Shown here: positions 48,202 through 62,109 of the stretch, piece after piece
Layout of the letters: the number at the start of each line of letters is the position of its first letter
Position numbering within the stretch: position 1 is the first letter of the stretch
From: Paramecium sonneborni
Taxonomy: Eukaryota; Ciliophora; Oligohymenophorea; Peniculida; Parameciidae
NCBI GenBank assembly: GCA_905182985.1
Contig: CAJJDN010000171.1
Location: 91,321 to 155,320, forward strand
Reading direction: 5' to 3'
DNA length: 64,000 nucleotides
Notes under the pieces: model-generated
Databases searched by the model: none
Told to the model about the DNA's origin: nothing
What the model saw: the letters and a program-made list of their open reading frames with translations, nothing else
Program-made: the position numbers and the translations under genes

Positions 48202-49756
48202 ATGTTTGTTTTATTTTTCATTTATTAATGCTGTGCACAATTTTAAATATTAACTATAATTGAAGGGAAAAATATTTCAATATATGAAAATTAGGTGTAA
48301 AATCATAAATTTAGTGTGTAAGAATAGTATCAATGTCATCCATAGGACCTGTTTGAAGAGGAATTTGAATAGAATAGCAGAATATTTTATTTTAAAAATT
48401 AGCATTAAAATGCCTTAAATTTAAGCATAATACCAATATCACTTAAACCTCAAGATATGATGCTAATGAATGAAATAAATTAAGTAGAATAATAAGAAAT
48501 AACAATAGAGGGAGATTCAATACAAGAATACAAAATAATATATGAATGTTATTAGGGTTGGTCATATGTGGAATTACATGTTCGATATGAAAAGACTATA
48601 TTAAATTTTAGATATATAAAGATTTGTGAAGAAAGCCTTTATTATCATGATTATCCTTATTTAATATTGACAGCTATATCTTTAACATTAATATATATTG
48701 GATCAATTTATGGATAGAAGAGATTCAAATTAAAGCAAGCATAAGCAGAACAATAAATTGATGAATTAGAATCAAGTGATTCATTTTATAAAGCAAGACA
48801 AATTTACTCTCCATAATATTCTCAACCTACATAGATAATGAAAATAGGAGATTTACAAATAACATCTGATACAGGTTAGATAATTTCAAAAAAAGGTAAG
48901 GAAACTAATTTAAAGTTAAGATTATTTTTATATATGTTTTTTGTTTTTGGATTATTAATAGTGTTAAATATATTGGAATATATAACCTTATTAGAGATCC
49001 CAATTTATGGGATATATTTTGTTTGTGTTCAAATAACAATGACAGATCTCTTGATATATATTATATCATCATCTATTTCACCCAATATAAAATTACCTTT
49101 ATATGGGAAAATAAAATTGATAAACTTATTTACTTATTTGTTACAATTTGTATTTACTTTTTATTTAATTATGACAGATAATTGGGTATTGAGGAGTTTT
49201 AGTTCTGTTTGTTTGCTATTTTAATTAATAAGAGTATTTCAATATGTTATAAATTTAGTTTATGAAGTTTTATAATCTTTAATAATTAATATCAGTTTAT
49301 TGTTTTATTTTTGGAATGTCATATTTTACATAGAAATAATTTTAAATAGATTATCCAAAATTATATTTTCCGAACACATTTTTGTTAGAGAATCCAAAAT
49401 TAACATGTTCAAGTATAGGATTATTATAATTAATGTTGCCATGTTAATTATTAACATATATAAGATACTTTATAAAATAAAGTAGATCACATTAAAAATT
49501 ATTTAATTTGTGTTATTTAAGTTATGTAATAGGAGTAGGTGTTAATTTATTATCAGACAATAATGAGATTGTATAAACATTAATTGAAAATTTGTTGCCA
49601 TCAATAATGATCTTTTTGGGAATAAATGTGTATGGAATTGCGAAAAGATAAATGAAATAATTATATTTTGGAATAGAGTCTGGAATACATAACAGAGCAA
49701 TTTAATAAGAATATAGTTATGAATTAACAATTGATAAATATAATAAAAATTAGTGA
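48202..49756 (+). CDS. Signal-peptide, seven-TM-type membrane protein (504 aa)
   Basis: MFVLFFIYQCCAQFQ is a signal peptide. About 145 residues of lumenal/extracellular sequence follow, with a few Cys (YQCHPQDL, YECYQGWSYVEL, KICEESLY). Then about seven or eight hydrophobic helices: YLILTAISLTLIYIGSIYG, LFLYMFFVFGLLIVLNIL, IYFVCVQITMTDLLIYII, LFTYLLQFVFTFYLIM, ISLLFYFWNVIFYIEII, IIIINVAMLIINIY, and LSYVIGVGVNLL with IMIFLGINVYGIAKR. One intron of about 40 nt near 49485 is needed to reach the last helices. The plan resembles GOST/lung-7TM-type proteins, but no diagnostic motif was found. Its stop is 6 nt from the stop of the convergent next gene. Confidence 0.65.
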
Positions 49757-49762
49757 ATAATA

Positions 49763-51697
49763 TCATAGAATTCTTTTTCTTTCAATTTGATTAGCACTAT
49801 GACTATATTCTCTACTTTCTTTAAGATTAGATTTAATCTTTCTATAAGTTATAAAATTATCATAGTTATATCTAATTGGTAGAGGACTCTGTTATCGACC
49901 TGTGAAATAATTTTTATTGATTTTCTATTTAAAAGATGTCTTTCGAAAAGTTTTCTACTAAAAATCTTCATAATCTAGAAGAACAGTACGATTAGATAGA
50001 TCTCCATTGATACCTATCATTGAATAAAGTGTCAAAGAATCATATAATTATTCACTAGTATCAACAATTGAATCTAGGGAGATGGTGGCTGATTTATTAG
50101 GATTTTTAATGATAAGTTCTTATTATTTGATAGGATTAGAAATGATAAGTTTATTAGCTGCTAATTAATTAGAAAGATGGGATTTAAATTGTTTGATATC
50201 TGGTTTAAATGTGTATTAACAATTATTAATATATTAGATAGGTTTAATAATTCTTTAAGATGTAAATTTAAGATTGTAAAGTTATTTAAATTGTAACATA
50301 TTTAGAAGTATGACTACAATTAGTTTATCGGAGAGTATCATATCTTGGAAGAATAATTAATATAGATCATCTTCTCCATTAATTTAAATATGAAAATCAG
50401 CATGAAAGTTCCTAATAGAAACAGATAAGTGTTATTAAACTTAAATGAGTTTTGCAATTAATTCTTATAATTCTAATTTCCTAGTGTACTTTAGAATGAG
50501 AACAGATGGTGAACACTTTTATTTTGGAGTCTTATTTTATTTATTAAGACTAAAAATATTGACTTTACCACTAAGATATTAAAAAGCCTAGACATATCCT
50601 AGAGATGTAGCTTGGTGCATTAAGGAATTCTTTTGTAATCCCATTTTCTTGTTGTAATCAAAGTACTCCTCACTGCATGATTAGAAACTCTGTTTAAAAT
50701 ACTTGATCTTACTCGAATTGATGGCACCTATAATATCTCATGGATAGGTGCGACTTTTAAACTATTCTTTTAATTAGGATTTTAGTATCTCATCAACACT
50801 TTAATCAGTCTAGATTGATTTTCGTATTCATTTTGATTTCGACAATGTTTTCTCAACACAAAATGTAATGGTGTATCTCCATTCACACCTTTCATTGGAG
50901 TTCCTATATTTTAACTAATCACCAACATTTTCTCTTCCCAAACTCCAAATATTTATTTCTCTATCATACATTCCACTACTTCCACTTCTAATTTACTACA
51001 TGCCCATAATAATATAAATCTCACTAATTTTGAACATGGATCTATGTAATCTAATAAAATCTTAAATATTCTATCTATTATTCTACTACATATACTTTAT
51101 ATTTAATTTGGCTGCCAATATTATTGGCTATGGATGATACATTCTCATCAAACATTCAGGATGAAATGTACAAATTTATGGTATCACACTCCTTTCATCA
51201 TATTAAATTGCTTTTATTAATACTGTATTTGTAAATGATGCAAATACATTCACAAAATGAGTAAAATTGAATTCTTTATGATTTCTTAACAATTATCCTA
51301 CTGAACTTCTCTGTAAGTTTTATTGTCTATTATCCATATCAATTAATTAAAACCAACTCATATTCAACTATTTTATTGAATAATTATGTAAATAAATCTC
51401 AAATGGGTTTTGTTAAATGTCCAAACTCATCAAACTTAATTTTGAAAAGTCTGTCGATTTTAATTAATTATTTCCTATCTCTAATGTATGTAATCTCTAC
51501 AACTATACCTTAGGAAACACACTTATCTAATTATGGTTTAATATTAATATTTCCAACTATTACATCTCTACTATTTGATTTGGAATCAACCTTATATTAT
51601 TATTACTTAAATTTAAAACCCTTACTGATAATATTATTGGCAATTCCACTAGACTTTTCGAATTTAAGTTCACCTCTTTTTAATTATTTTGATCCAT
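49763..51697 (-). CDS. Leucine-rich-repeat and ankyrin-repeat protein (628 aa)
   Basis: Introns of 25 and 23 nt give 629 codons. The N-terminus carries four or five LRRs (SLVELPIILSVRVLNLSNNN, LEILILNHNQISVFPKV, LHTLEIGNNQLK, LSLMSLDIQQNPF). A helical/ankyrin-like region follows (ILAAKLNIKIFKILLDYI, LVRFILLWACSKLEVEVVEC) with a canonical ankyrin start NGDTPLHFVLRKH and a second NSLMHQATSLGYVQAFQYL. The C-terminal ~200 residues are polar, Lys/Ser/Tyr-rich. Probably a protein-interaction scaffold; the exact family is unknown. Confidence 0.75.
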
Positions 51698-52003
51698 TAA
51701 TTAATAAAATGAAATATCAGATTCATTATTATTAAATCACCCCATAAATTCATTCTTTAATTATCCATTCAAAAAGCTCAAATCGATTTCATTTGAAATA
51801 ATTACTCAAACATTATATTGAATATTATCTATTAGTGAAAAATATATTATGCTTCACTACTGTAATTTGAATTATATATATATAAATTACTTATTAATAT
51901 TACCAGATAAATACATGTTTGGAAGTTTTATAAAAGTATTAGAAAATGATAATATAAAAAGATATATTAGAATATTAATAAAATATATATTATGAACAAT
52001 CAA
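51698..52003. other. Intergenic, A+T-rich
   Basis: Spacer between two minus-strand genes; no gene seen. Confidence 0.5.
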
Positions 52004-55000
52004 TCATCTAGCAACAGAAAATTCTAATTTAACATTCATAGCTGCCAATTCATTTACAAGATATCTCAGTACAAATGGTATAGCAACTTTGGAACACTTA
52101 GATTATTTGCATCTAACACAATAAGGATGAGAACTCTAGACAGATTGAATATTTTCTAAAGAAAGCAATTAAACAAATTAATATGTTGCTAGCATATTAC
52201 CACATTTATCACATATGTAAGCTAATAGATAAAAACGATTAAATACTTTCAGAGTAATCTGAACATTTTAATAGACGATCATTAATACAATAAGCAACAC
52301 CATGTGCAATAAGAGCATCTCTTTCCATTTCTCCAAGTCTGATACCTCCACCTTTCTTTCTACCTTTAATTGGCTATTGTGTGAGAACATCAACAGGTCC
52401 CATACTTCTTGCTTGAGATTTATCTGAAACCATATGTCTTAATCTCTAATAGTAGACAACTCCAAAATAGATATCAACTTTAAGTGGGGTTCCATAAATG
52501 CCAGAATATAATGTTTCATTTCCATGATAGTTGAAACCATGTTTAATTAATTATTTACCAAAGTAATCAACCACATTATCATTTTCATAATTTTAGAAAG
52601 GATGAGTTTCAAACATTTCTCCTTATAAAACATTCGCCTTAGCAGCCATACTCTCTATTAACATACCAATAGTCATTCTAGAAGGGAAAGCATGTGGATT
52701 AATAATAATATCAGGTACCATTCCAGATTCTGAAAAAGGCATGTCAATTTATGGCCATAATAAGGACATAACACCTTTTTAACCATGACGAGATGAAAAT
52801 TTATCACCAATTATAGGATTACGATTTATTCTATATTTGATCATGACTGATACATCATTTTCAGATTTATTAACCACAGCTACTTATTCAATTCTGGCAG
52901 TTTCACTATCTTTAGACTTATGAATTTTAACTTATTACAATTGAGTATCATAGAGAGCCAAAACAGCATTACCTTTTGTAATAACTTAAGATTATTCAGG
53001 TAATCCATAAGGTAATAAATTAACAGGTATTTATGATTTAATTTGGTTGTATAATTGTATAGGTATTTGACTAAGTAATTTATATTTGACTTCTTTATCA
53101 TCATTTAAAGAATACTCTGTAGATTTATAAATAATGCCATGACCGAATCCCCTCTCATAACTAGATTTACATAAGATCATTGCATCTTCCATATCATATC
53201 CTGTATAACTGATAACTGCTACAATGGCATTAGTTCCACTAGCATAATCAGCAAATTAGTAATCATCATAACCAAAACATCTGACAACTGGTTTTTAAGG
53301 AAAGAGAATACGATACATTTTATTATCAAATCTATAAGGATAATTATGACATGGAGATCCCATCGTTTATTTAGCCATTTAACATTGATACATATTTCTG
53401 GGACTTTAATTATAATTAAGAAATGGCACATTAGAAGCAAGAATACTCAAAATATATGCTGGGTCAATTTCTTGATATTAAGTATCAGTACGAATATCAG
53501 CTTAAGTACAAGCTATACTCATATTGATTTATTCTAATGGACTTATCCATTCTATAGAATTTAATTTTAGATTGATAACTGGTCTCATTAATCTAGCTAC
53601 TGTTGTATTAATGTAGACACCAGGAAAGAGAGGAGACTTATTAACTTCTCTAGGTAAACATGCAACTTCTGTTGTTTCCTTAATTGTTCCATTAGATTTA
53701 TAAACTCTTAATGTATGTTCAAATGTTGGTAATAATTAAGAATTCAAATAACCTATTAATTTACCATTCAAAAGAACTGGTAAATCATTTTTAGAATAAA
53801 TTAATCTTTGTGATTATACTCCTAAAGGATAGAGTAATGGTTCAATATCTTATTCATCTGGATGTGTAAGTGGAACACAACTCATAGTAATATGATTAAG
53901 TAAACCACAAGGTCCTCCATCTGGTGTATGAACAGGACAAACGAATCCCCAAACATCAGGAAGTAATTTACGTACTGTTGTAGTTTTCATTTAAGCAAAA
54001 TATGATCCTCTATGAACAGATCGGAAATGTGAAAGGAATCTCATATTATTTAATTTATCTGCTATTATAGTAAATCCACTAGCTTCCATTAGATCCAATC
54101 CAGTTTAAGATCTCAAATTACCAGTAGCTAAAAAATTCTCTAATTTTTCACCTACTGTTGTTTATAAATCAAAACATCTTTTAAAATAAGCCAAATCTCT
54201 TAATTTAGATTATTCTTTAGAGGCATCCTTTAACATTTTTTCTCTAACTCCAATTAATAAATCTTCCAATTTCTCTCTCAAATATGCAGTATAAAGATGT
54301 CCAGATAATAGAACTTCTTAATTAACTAAAGAATCCAAATTATCAGGATTGATTTCATCAATAAATAAAGCATATAATTTTTCAATGCATAACAATAAGA
54401 TAGTAGCCTTATCTTAATCGTTGTCTAAATGAACACAAATATGTTCTTTCAAAAATATACGTCCAACTTAGAGATCAGTAGTTTCTGGATTAAATATATT
54501 TAGTTCTACTCTCAGTAATCTTCCTATATATTCAAGTGCATCTTTTTAAGTATTAATTCCTCTTGATTTAGCATCAGCAATCATGACTTCAACTCTATCA
54601 GAAATATCTGCTTTATCTGCTTACGAACGCACTATCTATTAATATATTTAATAATCATTCATATCTGTTAATGCTCTTAATAGTATTATTATAGGCATTT
54701 GTAATTCTTTCTTCTTCAATATGATTCTTAAATAAACATTACCATCCATCAAATAATGTAAAGTAATAGTTCTAGCATATTAATCTGATCTCATGCATTT
54801 CATCTGAACTGCATATGGTGAAAAGTTAAACCCTTTATTCTTATATCCAGGTCTCTTAAACGCAATCGGATAATTTCTCTTTTGTATGATCAACATTCTT
54901 ATAATCTTCTCATTTCCATTTATTATAAAGTAACCTCCAAACTCATTACAATCTTCTTACTATTACACCAATTCTTTCATTTAGCCAAATCACAAATACC

Positions 55001-55402
55001 TTCTGCATTCAACCCATTCAAATGACACTTCTAACTCTTCACTAATATTGGTATCTCTCCCAAAGATAAACGTACTGTCTCCTTTGTATTGTCATCAATC
55101 TCTCTACATATCGTGGCCAACATAGGAGCTGTGTAACTCTTCTTCATCTATCTACATTGACTTGGAAAAACTCTATTATCTCCTAACATCCCTTATTATG
55201 TTGGCATCCCTATTTATAGTTCCTCTATCCAAATCTTCATATTCTTAAATGGTAACCGAATCTCTCGATTCCCAGGCACGCAAACTTCTATTGGACTTAA
55301 ATGTCGACATATCTCAACCAAACCATGTGTATACAAATAATTAAAACTCTCTATATGATGCTTTGCTGCCACTCTCAATTGATCCCCTTATTAAATTTCC
55401 AT
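52004..55402 (-). CDS. POLR1B: RNA polymerase I second-largest subunit (RPA2/RPA135)
   Basis: 1115 aa after introns of 26 nt (near 54970) and 25 nt (near 52240). Catalytic beta-like subunit of RNA polymerase I, which transcribes rRNA. Family landmarks: [17 protein letters not shown] (protrusion), [17 protein letters not shown] (fork), [21 protein letters not shown] (active-site region), [15 protein letters not shown] (hybrid-binding), [37 protein letters not shown], and [16 protein letters not shown] (clamp). The end has a zinc motif CDKCGN...[27 protein letters not shown], the short inserts and the size match RPA2 rather than RPB2 or RPC2. Confidence 0.9.
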
Positions 55403-55877
55403 AAATTAAAATTTTATATCAAATATATAATCTCACTTATATTAAGTTTTACTAAACTAGATTTTCATCAAAAAATGTCTTTAATTTTAGATGGTTTTTT
55501 CTTTTACAATTCACTTATATTCAAAAACTATCCTTTAGTTTCTTTCAGTGATATATTATCTAAATTTGATCATAATTTAAGCTTCTTTGATACCTCCATA
55601 AGTTTTAATCCAATTTTATGTTTTCTTCATTAAATTAATATGAAGCAATAGCTATTCAAATACTTTTAATTAAAAATGTGCCATTCTATTATTAAATTTA
55701 ATGAAGGTATGATTGTTTTATTGAAATTAGAAATTTAAACTCAAAAATAGAATACTGGGATCAATCGATTAATGTCAACTTTGGAAAGAGATGGCATTTT
55801 AATAATATTATTGAAATATGAGTACAAATAAATCGTTTATACATAAAGATAAATAAATTATAGTATATTTGATATAA
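55403..55877. other. 475-bp intergenic region
   Basis: A plus-strand frame (MSLILDGFFFYNSL...) from 55476 is free of TGA but runs on antisense through RAE1, so I take it as chance. Nothing else seen. Confidence 0.45.
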
Positions 55878-57028
55878 TCAATATGAAGGTATTAACTTCT
55901 CTTCTATATAGGCAGCACCAACTTTATTAGTAAATTCTCCAACTTTATCTAAACCTTAAGCCCAATCATAACCAGTAGCATATGCAAATATTTATCCATC
56001 TTGTGAAACTTAACCTGCAATAGCTGGACCATCTAATTTAACACCCATAATCTTATTTTTTTTATTAATATCCCAAAATGCTAGTGTACCATCAGATCCA
56101 CAAGTACCAGCCCAATTAGAAGATCGACAATTAAATTGAAAAGCATTGCACATATACATTCTAGATACTTTTTCTGTTCTATATTATGATATTCTATTTT
56201 CTTCATCTACTTTATAACATTTGAATTAAAGTCTGCTTGATAAATCTCCTCTACTACTTATAGATTTAACTACAGCTCTTCCATCAACTGTTGCATATGC
56301 CAATTATGTTGCATTTTCATTTATTGCTACACATGATATTTATCCTGTCAAATAATTTTCTTCCATATTAAAAAAACTCCGTGATGCTACACTGTTTTAG
56401 TTTCCTCTTAATACACTCCAATTTAACCATCTAAATTTATTATCAACATCTGCATATGCAAAGAATTGCTCATCTCCACTCTATTCACCGACTGTAGGTA
56501 TATGTTGTAAATCTATTTAAAATGCTGGTTATGGTTTACTACCACCACTTGATTACAAATTCCAAAATTTTAACTTTTTATCTAAACCTAATGATATTAT
56601 TAATTTCATGTCTTCATTCCAAAATACTTATCTTGCAGGACAATCATCATGAATCCCTATTATTGCATTATTCTAAGTTTTCACATCATATGCTCTTATT
56701 GTATTATCTGCTAATGCTCCAAATACCATCGACCTGTCTTACTTCCAACTTACTGATAATACACTAATTAATTATTTATACACTATACGGCTCTTAACAA
56801 TCAATCGATGTCTTATAATCTACTTATATGTTTGCTCTATATCCAGATTATAACTAAACTTAATAAAACCGTATATTCCCATCCCATGATGAAGTCACAA
56901 ATACATCCTTATTCCATCTAATTTCTGATACTGTGTCCATTAAACCATCATTCACCACTCTTTGTGACTACATTTTCACTTATTCTTACTTAAACTATGT
57001 TTTAAAATTGGGGTTATGAGTTGTACAT
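55878..57028 (-). CDS. RAE1: RAE1/Gle2, WD40 mRNA-export factor
   Basis: 367 aa after introns of 22 nt (near 56980) and 25 nt (near 56800). Seven-bladed WD40 beta-propeller: VSEIRWNKDVFVTSSWDGNI; EPVLSVSWKQDRSMVFGALA then DNTIRAYD; ARQVFWNEDMKLIISLGLDK then KLKFWN. The RAE1/BUB3-specific blade QLAYATVDGRAVVKSI is followed by QFKCYKVDEENR. Then the RAE1 ending, GTCGSDGTLAFWDINKKNKI and QIFAYATGYDWAQG, matching the YAVSYDWSKG of RAE1. It docks at the nuclear pore through Nup98 and acts in mRNA export and mitosis. Confidence 0.9.
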
Positions 57029-57059
57029 TACTTTTTTTAATTTTTATTTATTAATATTT

Positions 57060-57077
57060 ATATATATATATATATAT
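57060..57077. repeat. (TA)9 dinucleotide run
   Basis: Uninterrupted TA repeat in the spacer between RAE1 and the PAS-type gene; length-variable in principle. Confidence 0.8.
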
Positions 57078-57178
57078 TGTATAATTATATAATACTCTTT
57101 TCAAGATAAGAAAATCTACTTAAATATATAATTACAAATTCGGCATTTATGTTATTATAAATATTTGTTCAAACTTTC

Positions 57179-60100
57179 TCAATCAATAAATTTTAATTAT
57201 TAATAAATGTTTTTCTTTAATACTGTCCCAAATGGTATTTATATTAAATAATATCTAATAACCTAATTCTATCTTTTCGAATATTTCCCATACAAAAGTA
57301 ATGCAGTTAATGTTAAAATAAAATACAATACTCCCAATATTAATGCAAACAAAAACATTGAATTCCCAGAATCCTATACATTCTTTGCTATACGCTCTGT
57401 CAAATATTTTATACTATTTGAAATCCTTTAATTTATTATATCATAACCCCATACATTATTTATAAAATACTCTGATGATGTGAAGATCTTTACTATCTTA
57501 TCTTTAACTATCTCAGAATCATTCAAACTGTAAAATTAACTATTTTAATTAAATATCTATCCCTATTGTAAAAGCAACTAATGAACACTTCTATTATAGT
57601 AAGGCATTAATTAAGATTCAAAATCTAGTTCTCTATTCTCTTAAGAACATATTGAATTGTCAACTTCACATAAATATCCTTAAAAAAATAATTCTAAATC
57701 TTTGTCACTCATCTTCAATATATTCGATGCATCTGACTAGTTTGAATTCAATAATATAGTACTATACTCATTTTTATTTAAATCTTCTAAATCTTAATTC
57801 AAACTCTCCAATCGAGTCTAATTCTGTTCATAAATTAATTACATCAACGTTTAGTCTTCCAAATATTCATAAGTATGAAACATCATTTGATATTAACAAT
57901 TACTATACTAACTCAGATAATCATAATAGAATTGCTGAAGTAATTAACTAAAATATGAGTATTAATTAAGATTTGTAGAAGAATTCGCTATCTACACATG
58001 GAATGATATAATATATACAAAAGTTAACACTGTTATTCCAATTATAATTAAAAGACTCAATAGATTTGATAATTAGTGAGATATTGATATTTTAAATTTC
58101 GCATTTTCAAAGTTATCTATTTTCTCCGACTTAATGGACTTACCTCTATCTGATTATTTTTATATGAATAACTATTCATCATCATCTTTTAAAGATTTCT
58201 AATTTATAGAATGAAGTAAAACTGACATGTTTTTAGATAACCAAATATTTTCTAAGTTTCTCAATGTATTCTAAATTACACCAAATTTCTCTGACTCTAA
58301 TAAAGCTTCTTTGTATTCTGTTCGCGTAAATAATTTTAATATCAATTTCCTTTATCTAAATAACTTATTTATCACCAATAATTAAAGAATAAAAATTATA
58401 AACAGTAATACATAAAGACTGATTATCACTTGATTGGATGTCTCAGTTGATGAATCTAATTATTTATCAAATTCAATAAAACAATTTATTACATCTTCAT
58501 TTAAATAATGAATTTATGTAGGATAATTAATTACAATTACACTTTAGTCTTTTATATTCCTACTTATATTGTTATTTTAAATGCTTGTTAATATTATTTA
58601 ACGTAAAATCAATACATTTTAAAGATTTTAAACATTTTTGCTTCCAGTTAATTCATTTATGTATATTAATTACAATTAATCTGATGTTTCTATTTAAATA
58701 TCTCTCTTTTAAACAATAGTTGTAATTTAATCCACTAAATAGGAAATTAATTACTATTAAAATTATTAAATATCCTGTTATGAAACAATAAAATTTTATT
58801 TATCTAATTACAAAGTAATGTTGCTTAATGGGATAGAATTACTTAATTATTCATTATTAATTGCATTAACAATATTAGCTAAAGATGAAATTTCACTTAA
58901 AGCATGAATCTGAGTTGATATACAATAATTTCCTATTGAAAATTTATTTAATATGATAAAACTTATAATAATAAAGGTGGCTAAAAAAAAACTAGCAAAG
59001 ATCAAATTGATTAATATAAATAATAAGGTGATTTTTTTATTTTTATTGTTCAATAATTGATTATGAAATTGATTTGATTATTAAAGCAATGATTAATTAC
59101 TTGATTTAGATCTTTAAGATCCTAATTCTAAAATGGCATTATCAATACTTTGACTTGTTATTGAACTATCATTTGGTGTATTTAAAATATTTTATTGTTA
59201 ATTAATTAGTTTTGTATCTTTTTAATCAACTTTATTTTCTTATTCATCTAAAAATTACAATTTTAAAAAAAAGAAATCTTTTGAAGTTAAAGTATTTCCT
59301 TTTTAGAAATATATGATTTTAGAGAATAACTAATAACTAATTTAATATTGTTTAAAATCACCAAAAGGATTAGCTTTTTGAATATCTTCAAAAATATCTT
59401 CTAATTATGACAATCTATTTTTAATACTGCAATTCTAATTAATTTAATAAATTCTCTTAAAATCTTTAGGCACATAAAATGCTTCCTATTATTTTTACAC
59501 AATAATATCATTATCAATAAATTCACTAATTTATCTTTCAATCATAAAATGATATTGTGATATTAAAGAGTCTATAATTGAGGGTATGATATAACATAAT
59601 TCAAGTTTGTTAAGATCTAAACCTATTTAATTAAATATCTTAGAAGCAATAACCTCATTGACTCCTAAAACATTTAAATTAATATCAAAATAAATATAAC
59701 CAATATTACTTTTTTCTGTACTTCCTGCTCTAGATGCACTTTCAATCTTTTTGAAAAATGCCATCAAATAAAATTCAAAATCAGAGGAGAACTTTGGAAA
59801 GAAATATCCTAAAGTAAACTAAAGTGGTTGAATTAATCCTTCACCATAAATTGAAAATATTAAACTAGTCTATTCCATTTTATAACTGTAACCTTTTCTT
59901 ATAAAGTTTTCTATGATTCCATCATGAATATCAGCAATAAATGGAGGCATTAATTAATTGAGATGAGACACTTAGAAATTAATATTAAAGAATTGTTCAA
60001 GCAGAACTTAATTGGGTTTCCACAATTCTCCTCTTTTCTTACAAGTAATATTAGATACAAGTCCAATACTTTATTAATTTTGAAAATGGAAATTTAAAAA

Positions 60101-61991
60101 AGATTCTAATTCCTATTATTCTAGAAATAAAATTTATTAAATTTAATGTTGAAGTTCATAAATTTCAAGAATGTTGTTAGTAGAACAAATCTTGAATAAG
60201 AGTTCAAAATTTAAAGTACTAACACAATCAAAAACCAATTATTTTTTTTTAATATTTTTACCTCTAAGCATTTTAATAAGAATATTGACAGAATGAATTG
60301 AATTTTAAATCTTATTCAATTAATCTAACAATTATTGAAATGATTAGATCTTATTATTATAATAATCTTCCCAAAATTACTATTTGATTATTGCCAAAGA
60401 TCTAATCTCTTATTATAAAAGTGGACCTATGTTTTCGATGATTGAATGACCCTTTAATAATATAAGAATCTATTCAGAATGATGAATATTTTAATTTTAA
60501 AATTAAGCCCTATTTCTTTTCTAAAGTATGAATTGAATATTGAGAAAATAAAATGATGAAGATTAAACTTAACGACCTTTAATTTATAGATTCTATGATT
60601 ATTGATTATTCATAATCTATTATAATATTGAATAAGCATTAATAGGGTTGTTTTTATATTTTGCTAAAAATGTTACATATTTTAAAGCTAAATGCTCATA
60701 GAATTCATAATCGCGATTTATTAATGCAAGTTATAAACATTTTTCAAAAACATAAGTAGTCCATAAATTCAATTGTTTATAATCAACTGAATTATTTTAA
60801 AAGAAACTTTATACATTCAATTAACAAGAACATTCAGTGTCATTGCATAACTAAATATGATGATTTAGAATTTAAATAAACAATATTTTGGATTCTATAC
60901 TTGTATCACTTTCTTCAGCTGTTCTATAGATTTCTTCCAAATACTTATCTGCTTTATTATTATAGATAGCCAATTAAAATGAATTACAAATCTTAATTTA
61001 ATCTCTCTTTTGAAATTGATTAGACAATATTATCAATAACTTAAATGATACAATAAATTTTTACTGGAGTGATTAAAAGAAATGTATAAAACATAAAATA
61101 ATCATCTAATCCAGGACTAAATATCCAAATTGAAGTTAAAATAATAAAATATTGATGAGTAAATGTAGCAGAACTATAAAAATTTGCTTCAAATGAGTAT
61201 CCAAATGGTTGATTCACAACTATATCATAAATTAATGAAATAGCCAATAATTATTAAAATGCATGTTTCGCAAAATCAATTCCTGGAAAGTTGATATAAT
61301 AAAGTATAATAACTAATTGATGTAACATAATTCTTAATACATTAGTGTAACTAAATGATCTTGAGAATGTTTTTTCAAAGAATTAATAATTTCTAAAAAA
61401 ATATGATATTGAGAATCCTGAAATTGAAACAAATAATGTTCCTAAAACACCAAATACATAATATAATTTATTCTTCTCTAATGAACATTCAGGAGAGAAT
61501 TAATTATCTTTAATAAATGCTGTCTTTCCACAAACCATGACACCAACGCTTATTTCTTAAAAAGGAGTCACAAAAATCCATTAATAATTTATAAAAAAGA
61601 GATTCAAAAGTTTCTTTATATAATTAGGTTTGGCAATTTCTGAATCAAGAGACATCTTTATTAATGTCAAATAAACTATGACATGCAAACAAAATATGAA
61701 ATAAAAGAAAAAAGATGTTAATACATCATTTCCAATTTGAAGCAACAAGAAGGTTAAAGGGGACAATTAAGTATAATTGGCTAAATATATATTTTCAGAC
61801 AAATTCAATGGTTTAGTTTCAAATTGACTAAAAACATATCCCTCCAATTATAAAAAATATATCACTATTTTACAACAATTAAAAAATGGACTCTTAGCTA
61901 AATCAAATCCATCTTCTGAAATATAAAGTAAAGCTTATATCGTTCTTTTTTTAACTTTCATTAATGCTTTCTTAATGCTTCTCATCTCCAT
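57179..61991 (-). CDS. Large multi-TM/PAS-type protein, tiny-macrocyst-like family (1592 aa)
   Basis: One 34-nt intron (near 61010) gives 1593 codons. The N-terminal ~330 residues start MEMRSIKKALMKVKKRTIQA and contain about six or seven TM helices (FYFIFCLHVIVYLTLI, YVFGVLGTLFVSISGF, FIILTSIWIFSPG and others). Then the signature AIYNNKADKYLEEIYRTAEE and a long helical linker. A PAS-like fold follows (SNIGYIYFDINLNVLGVNEV then IASKIFNQIGLDL). C-terminal of this come TM segments (ITLLFILINLIFASFFLATF, near 59000) flanking a long loop, and a final TM (VLYFILTLTALLLYGKYSK). This plan matches the ciliate family annotated as PAS/TmcB-like. Likely a sensory membrane protein; the ligand is unknown. 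Confidence 0.7.
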
Positions 61992-62109
61992 TATTATTTA
62001 ATTAATAATAAAATGATTTTAGGTTATTAATTAATAAAAATGTTATATTCAAATTATAAGGCGAGTTATAATGCTGATATAAAAATTTATACAATATGAA
62101 AAGTATGAT

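Noticed and set aside
55301..55890. Plus-strand frames over the RPA2 5' end and the following spacer
   Set aside because: The first part is antisense to RPA2 and the remainder runs into sequence antisense to RAE1; no family resemblance.
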